A stretch of DNA of 64,000 nt from NCBI RefSeq assembly GCF_021491375.1, contig NZ_JAKEVY010000006.1, positions 90,775 through 154,774 on the forward strand. Reading direction: 5' to 3'. Source of the DNA: Flavihumibacter fluminis (lineage in GTDB: Bacteria > Bacteroidota > Bacteroidia > Chitinophagales > Chitinophagaceae). Shown here one piece after another: positions 9,381 to 19,070 of this stretch. A program made the position numbers and the translations under genes. The notes beneath the pieces are model-generated. The model made no database searches. It was not told the DNA's origin and was given only the letters and a program-made list of their open reading frames with translations. How positions within the stretch are numbered: the stretch's first letter is position 1; each line of letters starts with the position of its first letter.

Positions 9381-9902
9381 TTGAACCGAATCGAAGCATT
9401 AAAACAAGGCGATCCATCCATCACCCGCATGGAATATGAAACCAACAGGGAAGGGTTTTATGCTTTCATGCGGAAACTGGGAGCTGCAGAGGATTCGCTG
9501 CCAGATCGCTACCAGGATGCCTTTATTATTTTGCTCGAAAATATCCGGAAAGGCAGGCTGGATCAACTGGAGGCCAGGTTGAGTACCTATCTGTTTGCTA
9601 TTGGGAAATACAGTTATTTCAACTCAAAAAAACAGCAGGACTGGATTCCATTAGATGAAAACAGTGAAGTCCGGCTAAGCTGGGAACCCTATGCCAACTC
9701 CTTACCCGAAGGCTTCACTGAAAAACTGGAACAGCAATTCCGGTTATTGGGGCGTAAATGCCAGGAAATATTAAAAGCATTTTATTATACCGGATTAAAG
9801 CTGGATGAAATCGTTTCCAGTATGGGTTATGAAAATAAAGAGACAGTCAAGAGTCAGAAATCACGCTGTCTTCAACAATTAAAAAAGCAGATGCGCAGCT
9901 AA
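9381..9902 (+). CDS. ECF-type RNA polymerase sigma factor
   Basis: A 173-residue sigma-70 family factor. Region 2 covers about residues 20-95 (YRQ-like YQDAFIILLENI, then LSTYLFAIGKYSYFN). Region 4 covers about 120-170 (KCQEILKAFYYTGLKLDEIVSSMGY, then a recognition helix). The start is set at TTG 9381, because no ATG precedes the family-like N-terminus (IEALKQGD) and a stop lies upstream; ATG 9429 would cut into region 2. The next gene begins 5 bp after the stop and encodes a membrane protein with an anti-sigma-like N-terminus. This pair faces the CHAT protease gene. Confidence 0.85.
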   Translation: MNRIEALKQGDPSITRMEYETNREGFYAFMRKLGAAEDSLPDRYQDAFIILLENIRKGRLDQLEARLSTYLFAIGKYSYFNSKKQQDWIPLDENSEVRLSWEPYANSLPEGFTEKLEQQFRLLGRKCQEILKAFYYTGLKLDEIVSSMGYENKETVKSQKSRCLQQLKKQMRS

Positions 9903-9907
9903 GCAGT

Positions 9908-10630
9908 ATGGATACACCCGATTTATTAAACCGCTATTTTGAAGGGAGTCTCAGCCCTGAAGAAAAGAAGGCTTTGCAGGAAGCACTGGATGCAGATCCT
10001 GTGTTAAAAGAGGAGTGGCTGTTCAGAAAAGAACTACAGGCAGGTTTGCATATCCTTCAAAGAAAGCAGGATAAAGTAATGCTCCGGAAATGGGATGCTG
10101 AAAGAAAAAATCGCTTCACCGTCAAAAAGCTGCTGGCGGTGGCTGCCCTATTTGCCGCGATTGCAGTGATTTACTGGATCTATTCAGGCCAGCAGCAACA
10201 CAACAAATTATACACTGACTATTTTCAAGCCTACCCCAATGTGATTCATCCAACTGTGCGGGGGGAAACAACCAATACAGGCAATGGTACCATCCGGCAG
10301 GCGTTTCAATTGTATGAACAAGGTGATTATGAAGCCGCTGGTAAGCTGTTTGAGAAAGTCTACAACCTTAACCAGGAAGACTATGCGCTTTTTTATATGG
10401 CTATTTGCCGGATGGAAACCGGCGAGCTAAAACAGGCCATCCAAATACTTGAATCCATTCAATGGAAGAAGGATGAGTATGCTCTCAAATCCTGGGGTGA
10501 ATGGTACCGGGCACTTGCTTATTTAAAATCAGACCAAACGCAACTTGCAAAGGAAATACTATCGGCATTGAGCAAGGAAAACCATCCTTCCGCAACGATG
10601 GCTATCAAATTATTAAGCCAACTAAACTGA
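9908..10630 (+). CDS. Anti-sigma-like single-pass membrane protein with TPR domain
   Basis: A 240-residue protein. The cytosolic N-terminus (MDTPDLLNRYFEGSLSPEEKKALQEAL) resembles the start of Bacteroidota anti-sigma factors. One transmembrane helix lies at about 73-93. The outer part (about 128-235) contains TPR-type helices, for example AFQLYEQGDYEAAGKLFEKVY. It is the likely partner that holds the ECF sigma factor encoded 5 bp upstream and senses something in the periplasm through the TPR part. The 3' end overlaps the 3' end of the CHAT gene on the other strand by 9 bp. The anti-sigma role is inferred from position and topology. Confidence 0.7.
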   Translation: MDTPDLLNRYFEGSLSPEEKKALQEALDADPVLKEEWLFRKELQAGLHILQRKQDKVMLRKWDAERKNRFTVKKLLAVAALFAAIAVIYWIYSGQQQHNKLYTDYFQAYPNVIHPTVRGETTNTGNGTIRQAFQLYEQGDYEAAGKLFEKVYNLNQEDYALFYMAICRMETGELKQAIQILESIQWKKDEYALKSWGEWYRALAYLKSDQTQLAKEILSALSKENHPSATMAIKLLSQLN

Positions 10631-13249
10631 TTTTCGCTTTCTGTAAACCAGGATAGCTGTAAGTATTGCCACTATTCCTGCCAGGATCCAAACCAGGTAA
10701 TTACCGCTTTTTTTACTAATACTATCTGTATTCCCATTCAGAATGAACCCTGCCCAATAATAGGGATGTTGTTTGGCTGGGTTGGATTTTAGAAAATCCA
10801 GTTTGGATTGTTGCAGGGCAGTTGCTTTATCGTATCCTTTTTCCAGGTATTTGTAAAAGCCGGTGATAATTTCTGCTGTTTCTTTATCCGGTACTTCCCA
10901 AAGAGAATAGACGGATGATCTGACTCCACCTGCGCTCAATGCATGAGAAAGACTCATCAATCCCTCCCCCTTCACCATTGCGCCGATACCGGTATTACAG
11001 GCACTCAATACCACCATTTCTGCAGGAAAATCGAGATTATACAACTCATAAAAATGTAACCGCTCGTTTTCAGTAAATACCAGGCTGGTGGACTCATAGG
11101 AAAGCGTATCCAATGCTGCGTGCATGGCGAAATGATAGTAGTCGTAGCAACCAATCGCACTAAGAAAATTACTTCGGTTTGCTGCCTGACCTTCGAAAAA
11201 AGTACCACCGAAAAGAGATGCAATCTCCCTGGCTTCCTTTTGGGCAAAGGGCAATTGATACAAACCCGTACCCCTTGTAGCAATGGAGCGGTTGGAAACA
11301 GGAAGCTCAGGATAGCCAGGTGCAAATGCGACCAGTCCTTTTTCATTTATGGAACCCGATTTTGGTTTTTGGTGAATCGTCCATAACGGTAAAGAATATG
11401 CGTAGGATACAGAAAACTGATCAATCAGGTGCCTGTTATCAGGAAGTAAGAGGGACTCGAATGCAAGGAATCCCAGGTTTTCATCTGGAACTATTATCAA
11501 CTGACTAATTTCTTTGGATAGGTTTTGAATGGGTTGCGTCAGCTTTTCCGATAACTTTTTAAGTAATGGAATATACTCAGCATTAATACCCGAAACTACC
11601 CGCTGAACATCACTGATCAGCGTATTCAGTTCAGCTCGCTTTTCAATCCTGTTCAATTGAATGCCCGATTTGCTGATCTGTACCAAATAAAGTGCAGTAT
11701 CTGTCAGATAATACCGTAGCAGTAGCTGGTTCTTAGTCAATTTTTGCCGGAGATCTGCCAGCCTGAAATCTGAGGAAACAGCACCCTGGTTTTCTGCTAA
11801 TTGCCCAGTGTACCGATGTAACAGTTTCTTCCAGATATGCCGCGATCCATTGTTTTCAATCACCTGAATGACGGAATCCAGCATAGAATCAGCAGGCTTG
11901 CTTTCTACCGCACAACTTAGCAACCCTTCCATGATGCTACGGTTCAGTCCATCCAGGTATTTGTTATAGACTCCTTCCTGGTAATATTCTTTGAACATAG
12001 CCGCTGCCAATAGAAAAAGATTCCGGCCTTCTGTCGGAGAACCACTACCAGATAGGGATATGCGCTGGAGTACCTGTCCGGCTTTGATCAGCACCTGTAT
12101 ATAGTTGTAGCTGGACAGATTCCTTAAATCAGCAAAAGAAAGTTTCGAAATAGTCCTGCGTTCTACCTGCTTTCGGGTCAGCCTTGATAAAAGCACTTCA
12201 ATATTTCTGATCGCGGCATCCGGTTTGCCCAAACGTTCCTGCAATTCGGCTTCGAGCACCATCAGGCTGTACCAACTGGAACCCGACCAGTTTGTATCAG
12301 TTCTGGAAATTGCCAATTTGGTAAACGCAAGTGCAGTTTCATTGGCTCCCCTATCGTATTCAAGTATGGCAAGATTAGCGGCAGCTTTCATCTGATAGAA
12401 AGGCTCTTTTGCAAGCCGGCTTACTTTATCATAATACTGCCGCGATTGATCAAATTCCTTTCTATTCTTGAATGCATACCCGGCAGTTTCAAGTGCAGTC
12501 AGGAGATATCCGGAATGATTCGCTGCAAACACGGGGGAGCTTTGGCGAAACAGCACTTCCATTTGATCAACCCAGGCTTTTAATTGCAACACAGAATCAG
12601 TTGCAGCATAATACCGGATACAGGCTAATATGGATTCAGCGCGACCTGTAAACTGATCAACATCCATTTTTTTTCGGGAATCAAAATAGAAAGTTTTACT
12701 TCTCTTTTTCATTTCCTCCAGGTAATGACCAGCCTGTTTGAAGGAGCCATATTCAGTATGGGCTTCCACCAGGTTACCCAGCGCAGTCAGCAGTTTTTTC
12801 TCTGGCGGGGGCTGTGTTGTTAACCACAGTTCCAATGCTTTTGTATAATAGGAGATTTTCTTTTGCTGTCGCCCGAGGTTATCCATAGCAAAGGCCAGGT
12901 TGTTAAAGATGAGGCCCAGTTGTTCTACATCACGATCAGGCGAAGCTTCCAATTCCACCCTGGCTTTTTCATAATAGTTTGCAGCACTGTCGTACTGTTT
13001 TACTTCAGTGCTCATGTAAGCGATATCAAACCACAACTCAACTCTTTTATCAGAAGAGGCCGTTTCTATGGTAACCTGTTGCAATGCCTGTTTACCAATT
13101 GCAAGGGCTTTTCCCCATTCACCCTTCCCGGCCAGATCATGATATTGATTGGAATAGGAACTTAGGGTACTGTCTGTAACCCTCGTTGTTTGTGCAAGTG
13201 CACCAGCAGAAAATAATAAGATACCTATTACAAGAATGTGTAGACGCAC
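10622..13249 (-). CDS. TPR-CHAT caspase-like protease, membrane anchored
   Basis: An 875-residue protein with a signal peptide (about 1-19, ending ALAQ), a long series of TPR-like helices (about 30-480), and a C-terminal CHAT peptidase domain (about 530-835). The caspase-like dyad is present: His710 in HFAMHAALD and Cys751 in VVLSACNTG, 41 residues apart. A final transmembrane helix (about 845-865) is followed by RKRKS. The topology puts the protease in the periplasm, tethered to the inner membrane. The start is GTG 13249: a stop lies just upstream and the signal peptide begins there. It converges on the sigma and TPR anti-sigma pair, and CHAT proteins beside sigma genes recur in Bacteroidota. 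The substrate is unknown. Confidence 0.88.
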   Translation of the reverse strand: MRLHILVIGILLFSAGALAQTTRVTDSTLSSYSNQYHDLAGKGEWGKALAIGKQALQQVTIETASSDKRVELWFDIAYMSTEVKQYDSAANYYEKARVELEASPDRDVEQLGLIFNNLAFAMDNLGRQQKKISYYTKALELWLTTQPPPEKKLLTALGNLVEAHTEYGSFKQAGHYLEEMKKRSKTFYFDSRKKMDVDQFTGRAESILACIRYYAATDSVLQLKAWVDQMEVLFRQSSPVFAANHSGYLLTALETAGYAFKNRKEFDQSRQYYDKVSRLAKEPFYQMKAAANLAILEYDRGANETALAFTKLAISRTDTNWSGSSWYSLMVLEAELQERLGKPDAAIRNIEVLLSRLTRKQVERRTISKLSFADLRNLSSYNYIQVLIKAGQVLQRISLSGSGSPTEGRNLFLLAAAMFKEYYQEGVYNKYLDGLNRSIMEGLLSCAVESKPADSMLDSVIQVIENNGSRHIWKKLLHRYTGQLAENQGAVSSDFRLADLRQKLTKNQLLLRYYLTDTALYLVQISKSGIQLNRIEKRAELNTLISDVQRVVSGINAEYIPLLKKLSEKLTQPIQNLSKEISQLIIVPDENLGFLAFESLLLPDNRHLIDQFSVSYAYSLPLWTIHQKPKSGSINEKGLVAFAPGYPELPVSNRSIATRGTGLYQLPFAQKEAREIASLFGGTFFEGQAANRSNFLSAIGCYDYYHFAMHAALDTLSYESTSLVFTENERLHFYELYNLDFPAEMVVLSACNTGIGAMVKGEGLMSLSHALSAGGVRSSVYSLWEVPDKETAEIITGFYKYLEKGYDKATALQQSKLDFLKSNPAKQHPYYWAGFILNGNTDSISKKSGNYLVWILAGIVAILTAILVYRKRKSV

Positions 13250-13291
13250 ATTGACAAAATACTACATTTCGGCAAAAGCAAAGAGCTTCGT

Positions 13292-13711
13292 TCAGCTTTT
13301 ATCATAATTCGCAAATTTCAGCAGCCACTGATTTCCGAAACGATCCGTTAGTCCGCCGAATAAAACACCCCAATAGGTGCTTTCAATTTCCTGTGTGCTT
13401 TGTCCGCCTTCTTTCAATCGTTGGTAACAGGAGTAAAATTCTTCTTCAGAAACACAATCCAGCAGGATGGATACTGAATTTCCTTTGATCAGCGCGCCAT
13501 CTGTCACCATATCTGTTCCCATGAGGATCCAATCATCTTTGATCAAACTTGCATTCAGGATAAAGTGTTGCAGGGATTCAGGAATTTTTTCACCAACAGG
13601 TGTATCGCCGATCGTTTGCCAGCTCAACTCCCCTCCCAGGCAATCGCGATAAAACAGCATGGCTTCCCGGCAATTGCCGTTGAAGCTGAGGTAAGTAATC
13701 ATCTGGCGCAT
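13292..13711 (-). CDS. VOC-family (PhnB-like) protein
   Basis: A small cytosolic protein of about 139 residues with the glyoxalase/bleomycin-resistance (VOC) fold, PhnB-like subgroup. Typical pieces are TYLSFNGNCREAMLFYRDCLGG at the start, a middle strand DDWILMGTD, and the C-terminal WGVLFGGLTDRFGNQWLL. The start is uncertain between ATG 13723, 13711 and 13702; 13711 matches family N-termini best. An upstream TTG at 13732 looks spurious. Members bind a metal and small ligands, but the function of this subgroup is not established. The gene is divergent from the GlxA-type regulator. Confidence 0.85.
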   Translation of the reverse strand: MRQMITYLSFNGNCREAMLFYRDCLGGELSWQTIGDTPVGEKIPESLQHFILNASLIKDDWILMGTDMVTDGALIKGNSVSILLDCVSEEEFYSCYQRLKEGGQSTQEIESTYWGVLFGGLTDRFGNQWLLKFANYDKS

Positions 13712-13820
13712 TAGCGAAATCATTTGGTTCAAAATTCATTATCCGAAACTAAAAAGAGGATTGCTGATTGCGACGGATTGCGGGGTGGTTTCCGTCAGCA
13801 TTTTCGTGTACTTTCATACT

Positions 13821-14807
13821 ATGAAATCGATCTCCATCCTGGTTCCTCCAGGTGCGGTTATGGAAGCCGTTGCAGATCCCAGGTATCTGTTTACGACTGC
13901 CAACCAGTTCCTTGAAGCAGCCGGCAGGCCTCCTCTGTTTTCCATTCAATTGGTCGGACTTGAAAAACAAACCAGTTTACTGGATGGTGTATTTTCCATT
14001 CAGGCCGATAAACTTATCAGCGAAGTGGATCAAACAGACCTGATCATCATTCCTGCAATTTCAAGTCCGATTGGTCCGGTGCTGGAAAAGAATAAGGCAT
14101 TTATCCCCTGGCTGGTGAAACAATACCAGAAAGGCGCAGAAATCGCATCTCTTTGCCTGGGAGCTTTCGTGTTGGCGGAAACCGGTTTGCTGGATGGGAA
14201 AAAATGTTCGACACACTGGGCCTTTTACAATGAATTCAGGGAACGATATCCGGAGGTGACTATTATGGACGGCCATATCATCACAGAAGAACAGGGAATT
14301 TATTCCAGTGGTGGCGCGAATTCCTATTGGAACCTGCTGATTTATCTCCTTGAAAAATATACCAACCGCGAAACAGCTATTCTGGCTTCCAAATATTTTG
14401 CAATTGATATTGATCGGAACAGCCAGACAGTCTTTGCGATTTTTAACGGACAGAAAGACCATGCTGATGAAGACGTCAAAAAAGTGCAGCATTTCATCGA
14501 AAAAAATTTCACAGAAAAATTATCGGTTGAAGAGCTCGCAAAAACAGTTGCCATGAGCCGCAGAAGCCTGGAACGACGTTTTCGACAAGCAACTAACAAC
14601 ACCGTAGCAGAATATATCCAGCGCGTTAAAGTGGAAGCTGCCAAACGCAGCTTTGAAGCAACCCGCAAAAACATCAATGAAGTAATGTATGATGTAGGAT
14701 ATACCGATACGAAAGCATTTCGGTCCCTGTTTAAAAAGATAACCGGACTCAACCCGGTTGCCTACCGGAACAAATACAATAAACAGTTGCAGGCATTGGA
14801 AAACTGA
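13821..14807 (+). CDS. GlxA-type transcriptional regulator (DJ-1/PfpI plus AraC HTH)
   Basis: A 328-residue regulator. The N-terminal DJ-1/PfpI-like domain (about 1-190) has the elbow cysteine in IASLCLGAFVLA (Cys112). The C-terminal AraC-type double helix-turn-helix (about 221-325) carries LSVEELAKTVAMSRRSLERRF and GYTDTKAFRSLFKK. Members activate neighbouring genes in response to small metabolites; the target here may be the divergent VOC gene, which is inference. The frame opens at TTG 13761, but ATG 13821 fits. The stop codon is immediately followed by the stop of the convergent GH78-like gene, with no spacing. Confidence 0.9.
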   Translation: MKSISILVPPGAVMEAVADPRYLFTTANQFLEAAGRPPLFSIQLVGLEKQTSLLDGVFSIQADKLISEVDQTDLIIIPAISSPIGPVLEKNKAFIPWLVKQYQKGAEIASLCLGAFVLAETGLLDGKKCSTHWAFYNEFRERYPEVTIMDGHIITEEQGIYSSGGANSYWNLLIYLLEKYTNRETAILASKYFAIDIDRNSQTVFAIFNGQKDHADEDVKKVQHFIEKNFTEKLSVEELAKTVAMSRRSLERRFRQATNNTVAEYIQRVKVEAAKRSFEATRKNINEVMYDVGYTDTKAFRSLFKKITGLNPVAYRNKYNKQLQALEN

Positions 14808-17273
14808 TTACTCCACCTCAATAAGTATGCGTGCTACCCGATAGGCCAGGCTGGACTGGTACTTCACCTTTTTCCTATTGATCCGGATCTTTTTGGATCG
14901 CCAGCTTTCCGGCATTTGGATAACAGCCGTTCTGCCGGGGGGCAGTTGGTAGTCCCACTTTGAACTTGCTCCTGTTTTTTTCCAGTTCACCTGAACCAGT
15001 TCATTATCTCCTAACGGAACTGCACCGTTTGCCCATTCAATTTTATTGCCATCATAGGGTTTAATGGATATCTGCGTATAACCGGGACTATAAGATGTAA
15101 TACCCAGCAGATTGACGGAGCAAAACAGTAGTGGAGAGCCACCCCAGGCATGACTGTAATCGCCCCTGTAACCGGTAGCACTGAGATCCTGCCAGTTTTC
15201 TTTCAAGGTATAAGTACTGGTATCAATACCATTCTTCCAGCGATCTACCAGTGAAAGCCCCTCGTCTGTTTTATTAAGTTTGGACATAGCTGCCAGCACA
15301 TAGGACATAAAATAAGGCTGTAATTCATAGTCCTGTTGTGTTACAACATAACGCATCAGCGACTCCATCCTCTCAGGCTGAGTTATTCCGTATAAAACCG
15401 CCAGTGTATTAAAATGAGCACTGTAGGTTATGATGCTGGTATCAGCAGGAAGCCAGAAAGAAGGAGACACCTTACTCATTCCCGGAATACCATCACGATA
15501 CAGCTTTCTACCGGGGTCCCATAACCGAACTTCGATACCGGTTCGGATACTGTCTGCCAATTGATTGTACCAGGAGGCCCTTGATAAATACGCGGTGGCA
15601 ACCGATTTTTTACTTCCCCATTCGTGTAACCAGGCCAGGTCTCGCAAAGCTTTATAATAGAAGGCTGTCATGTAACCGGTGCCAATCATAGCGGGAGGAT
15701 GATGTGCATTAAACCGGTCGATTTTGATCCAGTCCATGAACATGTAATTGGGTGCATTGGCAACCAGGTAATCCTTATTGAGATAGGATCGGAAAAGCAG
15801 CATCAGTTGATGCGTATGCGGCAACAATTCAGTTAGAATGGATGCATCGCCAGTGTACTGGATATACTGGTGTAACATCTGCACCCAGATCAGGGAATAG
15901 CTTGTATGGAACATCCGGTACTGATTCTTTTCCATCATTTGTGCAGTCTGAACCAGGTTTTGCCGGGTTAACCAGGCATCTCCGAAAGCATACCAGGCAT
16001 TGAGTGATTCGATAAAATAATCACCGGTACAGGCATTGGGTTCCTGGTGCATGGGCGAATCATAGAACATATCACCCATGCAAAGTTGCGTGGTATAGCG
16101 GGCGATGGACCAAAGCCTGGTGTAGAAAGGATCTGAGCAGGAAAAACTGCCCCGGTACACCAACGGATAACTGGTAAAGATGGCTTCGAAAGCCGTAAAG
16201 TTCACCGGCATTTTCGAAGCAACCCGAACCTTCAGGTACCTGAAGGCGGCGAGGTTAGGAGAGCGGTACTGGTTCATTCCCTTTTTGGCAATGATTCTGA
16301 TGGCGCGTGATGGACTGGCTACATAATCCTTCTTTTCAAAAGGCATGATTTCAATCGTATCTCCTTCATTGGCAATAAAGCTGCACTGTATCCTGGCAAC
16401 CCGGTTACGTTCGAAATCCAGCAAAAATGAAGAATCTGCCAAAAAACGTTCAGGCATGGGGGTTAGTGGCTGAATGGGCGCCTGCATCAATTCAGGAATA
16501 TTGCTCCGAAACAAGCGGGTTTTGGAAAGATCTTTCTGCACAGCCGCTTTTTTCCAGGTGGAAGCATTAAAACCAGGTTGGGACCATGCTTCGGGTTCGA
16601 TGCCTGCCTGCCACTCCAGCCAGTCGCCTTTTTTTTGCAAGCTGGTATCCAGCATAGCCTGCCAGCTGGCATCGGTGCGCAGGAGCGTCTGGTCTCCAGA
16701 TTTAATTTCTGCGAGTAAGCCACCATAGGTGCTGGTTATTTCAGACCATTCAAGTGCATAACTGAACACTTCAACAGCAATGGTATTATTTCCATCCTTC
16801 AAAAGAGAACTGATATCGTATATACTGTAATACCAATAATCAGGAGCTTTTGTATCATCATAATCTCCACCCGTATTAACCGGGCCCTCAGCAGAAAGTA
16901 TACCGTTTATATATAACCGAAAACGCACATCTGCTGTACAATACAGGTACACCGGTGAATTGCCTGGTTTCCAGTTCATCTCTTTCCGAAAGAACACGCG
17001 ATAGGGAGTAGTCCTGGTTTCAGATCCCAGCCAGGTAGTTTTGGTGCGTTGAAACGCTGGATATTCATCGGGATTCAACCAGATCCAGTCGGCCGTCCAC
17101 TTTATTTCCGGCATTAGGTGGTCGGGATGAAACTTATAAGGCGCAACAGCCGGGCTGCCATCCACTTGCTTCAACTGAAATGGAACGGTGTTGGTTTGAG
17201 CTGTCAGACTGCCGACCCCATTAAACACAAGTAAAAGAAAAATTAAACACCTGCCTGGTAATATTGAACGCAT
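14808..17273 (-). CDS. GH78-like (alpha/alpha)6 glycosidase, alpha-L-rhamnosidase type
   Basis: An 821-residue secreted enzyme with a signal peptide (about 1-26, ending LTAQ). N-terminal beta domains follow (ADWIWL, VRFRLYINGILSAEGP, with a DYDD loop), as in bacterial alpha-L-rhamnosidases. A six-hairpin barrel (about 390-720) and a C-terminal beta sandwich complete it. At the expected catalytic region it has DSPMHQEPNACTGDYF (Glu411, Asp418) in place of the usual GH78 DERxGWTGD stretch, so it is a divergent branch and the substrate is uncertain. A TTG upstream (17324) opens the frame, but ATG 17273 is the sensible start. It lies 51 bp behind the symporter gene and is probably co-transcribed with it. 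Confidence 0.75.
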   Translation of the reverse strand: MRSILPGRCLIFLLLVFNGVGSLTAQTNTVPFQLKQVDGSPAVAPYKFHPDHLMPEIKWTADWIWLNPDEYPAFQRTKTTWLGSETRTTPYRVFFRKEMNWKPGNSPVYLYCTADVRFRLYINGILSAEGPVNTGGDYDDTKAPDYWYYSIYDISSLLKDGNNTIAVEVFSYALEWSEITSTYGGLLAEIKSGDQTLLRTDASWQAMLDTSLQKKGDWLEWQAGIEPEAWSQPGFNASTWKKAAVQKDLSKTRLFRSNIPELMQAPIQPLTPMPERFLADSSFLLDFERNRVARIQCSFIANEGDTIEIMPFEKKDYVASPSRAIRIIAKKGMNQYRSPNLAAFRYLKVRVASKMPVNFTAFEAIFTSYPLVYRGSFSCSDPFYTRLWSIARYTTQLCMGDMFYDSPMHQEPNACTGDYFIESLNAWYAFGDAWLTRQNLVQTAQMMEKNQYRMFHTSYSLIWVQMLHQYIQYTGDASILTELLPHTHQLMLLFRSYLNKDYLVANAPNYMFMDWIKIDRFNAHHPPAMIGTGYMTAFYYKALRDLAWLHEWGSKKSVATAYLSRASWYNQLADSIRTGIEVRLWDPGRKLYRDGIPGMSKVSPSFWLPADTSIITYSAHFNTLAVLYGITQPERMESLMRYVVTQQDYELQPYFMSYVLAAMSKLNKTDEGLSLVDRWKNGIDTSTYTLKENWQDLSATGYRGDYSHAWGGSPLLFCSVNLLGITSYSPGYTQISIKPYDGNKIEWANGAVPLGDNELVQVNWKKTGASSKWDYQLPPGRTAVIQMPESWRSKKIRINRKKVKYQSSLAYRVARILIEVE

Positions 17274-17324
17274 GCATACTATTTTATTGAAAGAAAGTGT
17301 ACCATTCAGTAAGGCTGTAACCAA

Positions 17325-18572
17325 TCAGGCAGGCTCTTTGCCCTGGTCCACCACTGCTCTGTAAGTAGGCAGATCAAGGGCATCTTCCATTTTGGCAATA
17401 ACAATGGTAGCAACAGAGTTTCCAATAAAATTAACTACTGCCCTGCCCTCACTCATGAATCGATCTACACCGATCAGCAGCGCCAACCCTTCCAGGGGAA
17501 TAATTTTTAACGCCGTAAGTGTAGAAGTAAGAACGATGAATCCACTACCGGTTACACCTGCTGCACCTTTACTGGTAATCAGCAGGATACCGATGACGGT
17601 TAGTTGCTGCCCCAGGCTGAGTTGGATATCAAAAACCTGGGCCAGGAAAATAACTGCCATACTAAGGTAAATGGTAGTACCATCGAGATTGAAAGAATAA
17701 CCTGTTGGTACAACGAGTCCAACTACTTCTTTTTCACAACCTGCATTGGTGAGCTTTTCCATCAGTGAGGGCAGTGCAGCTTCACTGCTGCTGGAACCAA
17801 TTACGACAAAAATTTCCTCCTTAATGTATTTGAGCAGTTTCCAGAGATTGATGCGGTAATACAGGCAAATAAGGTTGAGTACCACAAAAATGAAGAGAAA
17901 GCCAGTCAGGTAAAAAGTCAGCATCAGTTTACCGAGCACTGCCAGCGTTCCGAAGCCATATTCACCAATTGTATAGGCCATTCCCCCAAATGCACCAAGC
18001 GGACTAAGACGCATGATGATGTGAAGGATATTAAAGAGCACCTTATTGATCTTGTCAAAAGAAACCAGCAGGCTGTTACCGGCGGAACCGGTCATTTTTA
18101 AGCCAATTGCAAATAAGATGGAGAAGAAAAGTACCTGCAGGATATCTCCTTTGGCGAAAGCATCCACTACATTGGAGGGGACGATATGCGTGAAAAATTC
18201 AGCCCAGTCCATTTCCCCTGCCTGTTGTGCTATTTTTTCCACCTGCTTATTGGGTCCACCACTGAAATGCACGCCAGCCCCGGGTTTCACAAGGTTTGCT
18301 GTAATCAGACCGATTATCAGTGCCAGGGTTGTTACCACCTCAAAGTAGATGAAAGCCTTAAGTCCGACCCTGCCAACTTTATTGAGATCGCCTGCTCCGG
18401 CAATGCCTGCCACCACTGTGAAAAAAATCACGGGAGCGATTACCATCTTGATCATATTGATGAAGGTTTCGCTGATCAGTTTGGCACCGGGTGCAAAGGA
18501 GGGAAACAGGGCTCCCACCAGGATACCTGCGAGAATACCAATAATAACCTGTACGTATAGGTGACGAAGCAT
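17325..18572 (-). CDS. Dicarboxylate/amino acid:cation symporter (DAACS)
   Basis: A 415-residue inner-membrane transporter of the GltP/DctA family that takes up C4-dicarboxylates or acidic amino acids with protons or sodium. Family signatures are the serine-rich hairpin SSSSEAALPSLMEKL, the TM7 motif SFNLDGTTIYLSMAV, the second hairpin KGAAGVTGSGFIVL, and TM8 DRFMSEGRAVVNFIGNSVA. The N-terminus (VQVIIGILAGILVGALFP) is also typical. The position ahead of a GH78-like gene in one transcript is unusual, since it links an organic-acid transporter to a glycosidase. DctA and GltP cannot be told apart from sequence alone. Confidence 0.92.
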   Translation of the reverse strand: MLRHLYVQVIIGILAGILVGALFPSFAPGAKLISETFINMIKMVIAPVIFFTVVAGIAGAGDLNKVGRVGLKAFIYFEVVTTLALIIGLITANLVKPGAGVHFSGGPNKQVEKIAQQAGEMDWAEFFTHIVPSNVVDAFAKGDILQVLFFSILFAIGLKMTGSAGNSLLVSFDKINKVLFNILHIIMRLSPLGAFGGMAYTIGEYGFGTLAVLGKLMLTFYLTGFLFIFVVLNLICLYYRINLWKLLKYIKEEIFVVIGSSSSEAALPSLMEKLTNAGCEKEVVGLVVPTGYSFNLDGTTIYLSMAVIFLAQVFDIQLSLGQQLTVIGILLITSKGAAGVTGSGFIVLTSTLTALKIIPLEGLALLIGVDRFMSEGRAVVNFIGNSVATIVIAKMEDALDLPTYRAVVDQGKEPA

Positions 18573-18614
18573 GCCGAAAAACTAACAATAAAATGGGAAT
18601 TGAATCCCGAAACC

Positions 18615-19031
18615 CTAAAATAAATCCTGGTTGCTCAGATCAATCCGATATACATCTGTTTGGTTTCGGGGGATATTCTCAATGAAAAAACCGCCTGGCT
18701 CGGGGATAATTTCAGCAAAATCAAAAGCCGTGCAGGCTTTGGGAAGAGCTTCAAACACCAGGGTAAAGCGAATGGTTTGTCCCTGCACAATGGGTGTCCA
18801 GTTGGGAGCAATCGAAATATTGGAAGCATGCAGCAGCTGACTTTGGAAACCCGAAGCCCGGTCGATCAGAAAAGTAGTTTTCCAGATACGCACCAGTTCC
18901 CAACTGGCCCGGCAGGTGATGGAGGCGTGAACAATCACCTGGCCTGCTTCATCAACGGAGGTAAGCAGTTCCTGGTCAATTGCCAGTTCGGTATCCGCAA
19001 CAGGTGCTTTGGTAGGGGTATGAGTGGTCAT
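18615..19031 (-). CDS. Hypothetical protein
   Basis: A 138-residue soluble protein with no signal peptide and no domain I recognise. The C-terminal part is strand-rich and ends with FFIENIPRNQTDVYRIDLS. It is divergent from the second sigma factor gene (95 bp between starts). The start ATG 19031 is unambiguous. Normal codon use and an intact frame support a real gene, but nothing in the sequence or neighbourhood shows a function. Confidence 0.65.
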   Translation of the reverse strand: MTTHTPTKAPVADTELAIDQELLTSVDEAGQVIVHASITCRASWELVRIWKTTFLIDRASGFQSQLLHASNISIAPNWTPIVQGQTIRFTLVFEALPKACTAFDFAEIIPEPGGFFIENIPRNQTDVYRIDLSNQDLF

Positions 19032-19070
19032 ACTGCTGTGTCAAGTTACTATAAAAAATTTGAGGCTCTT

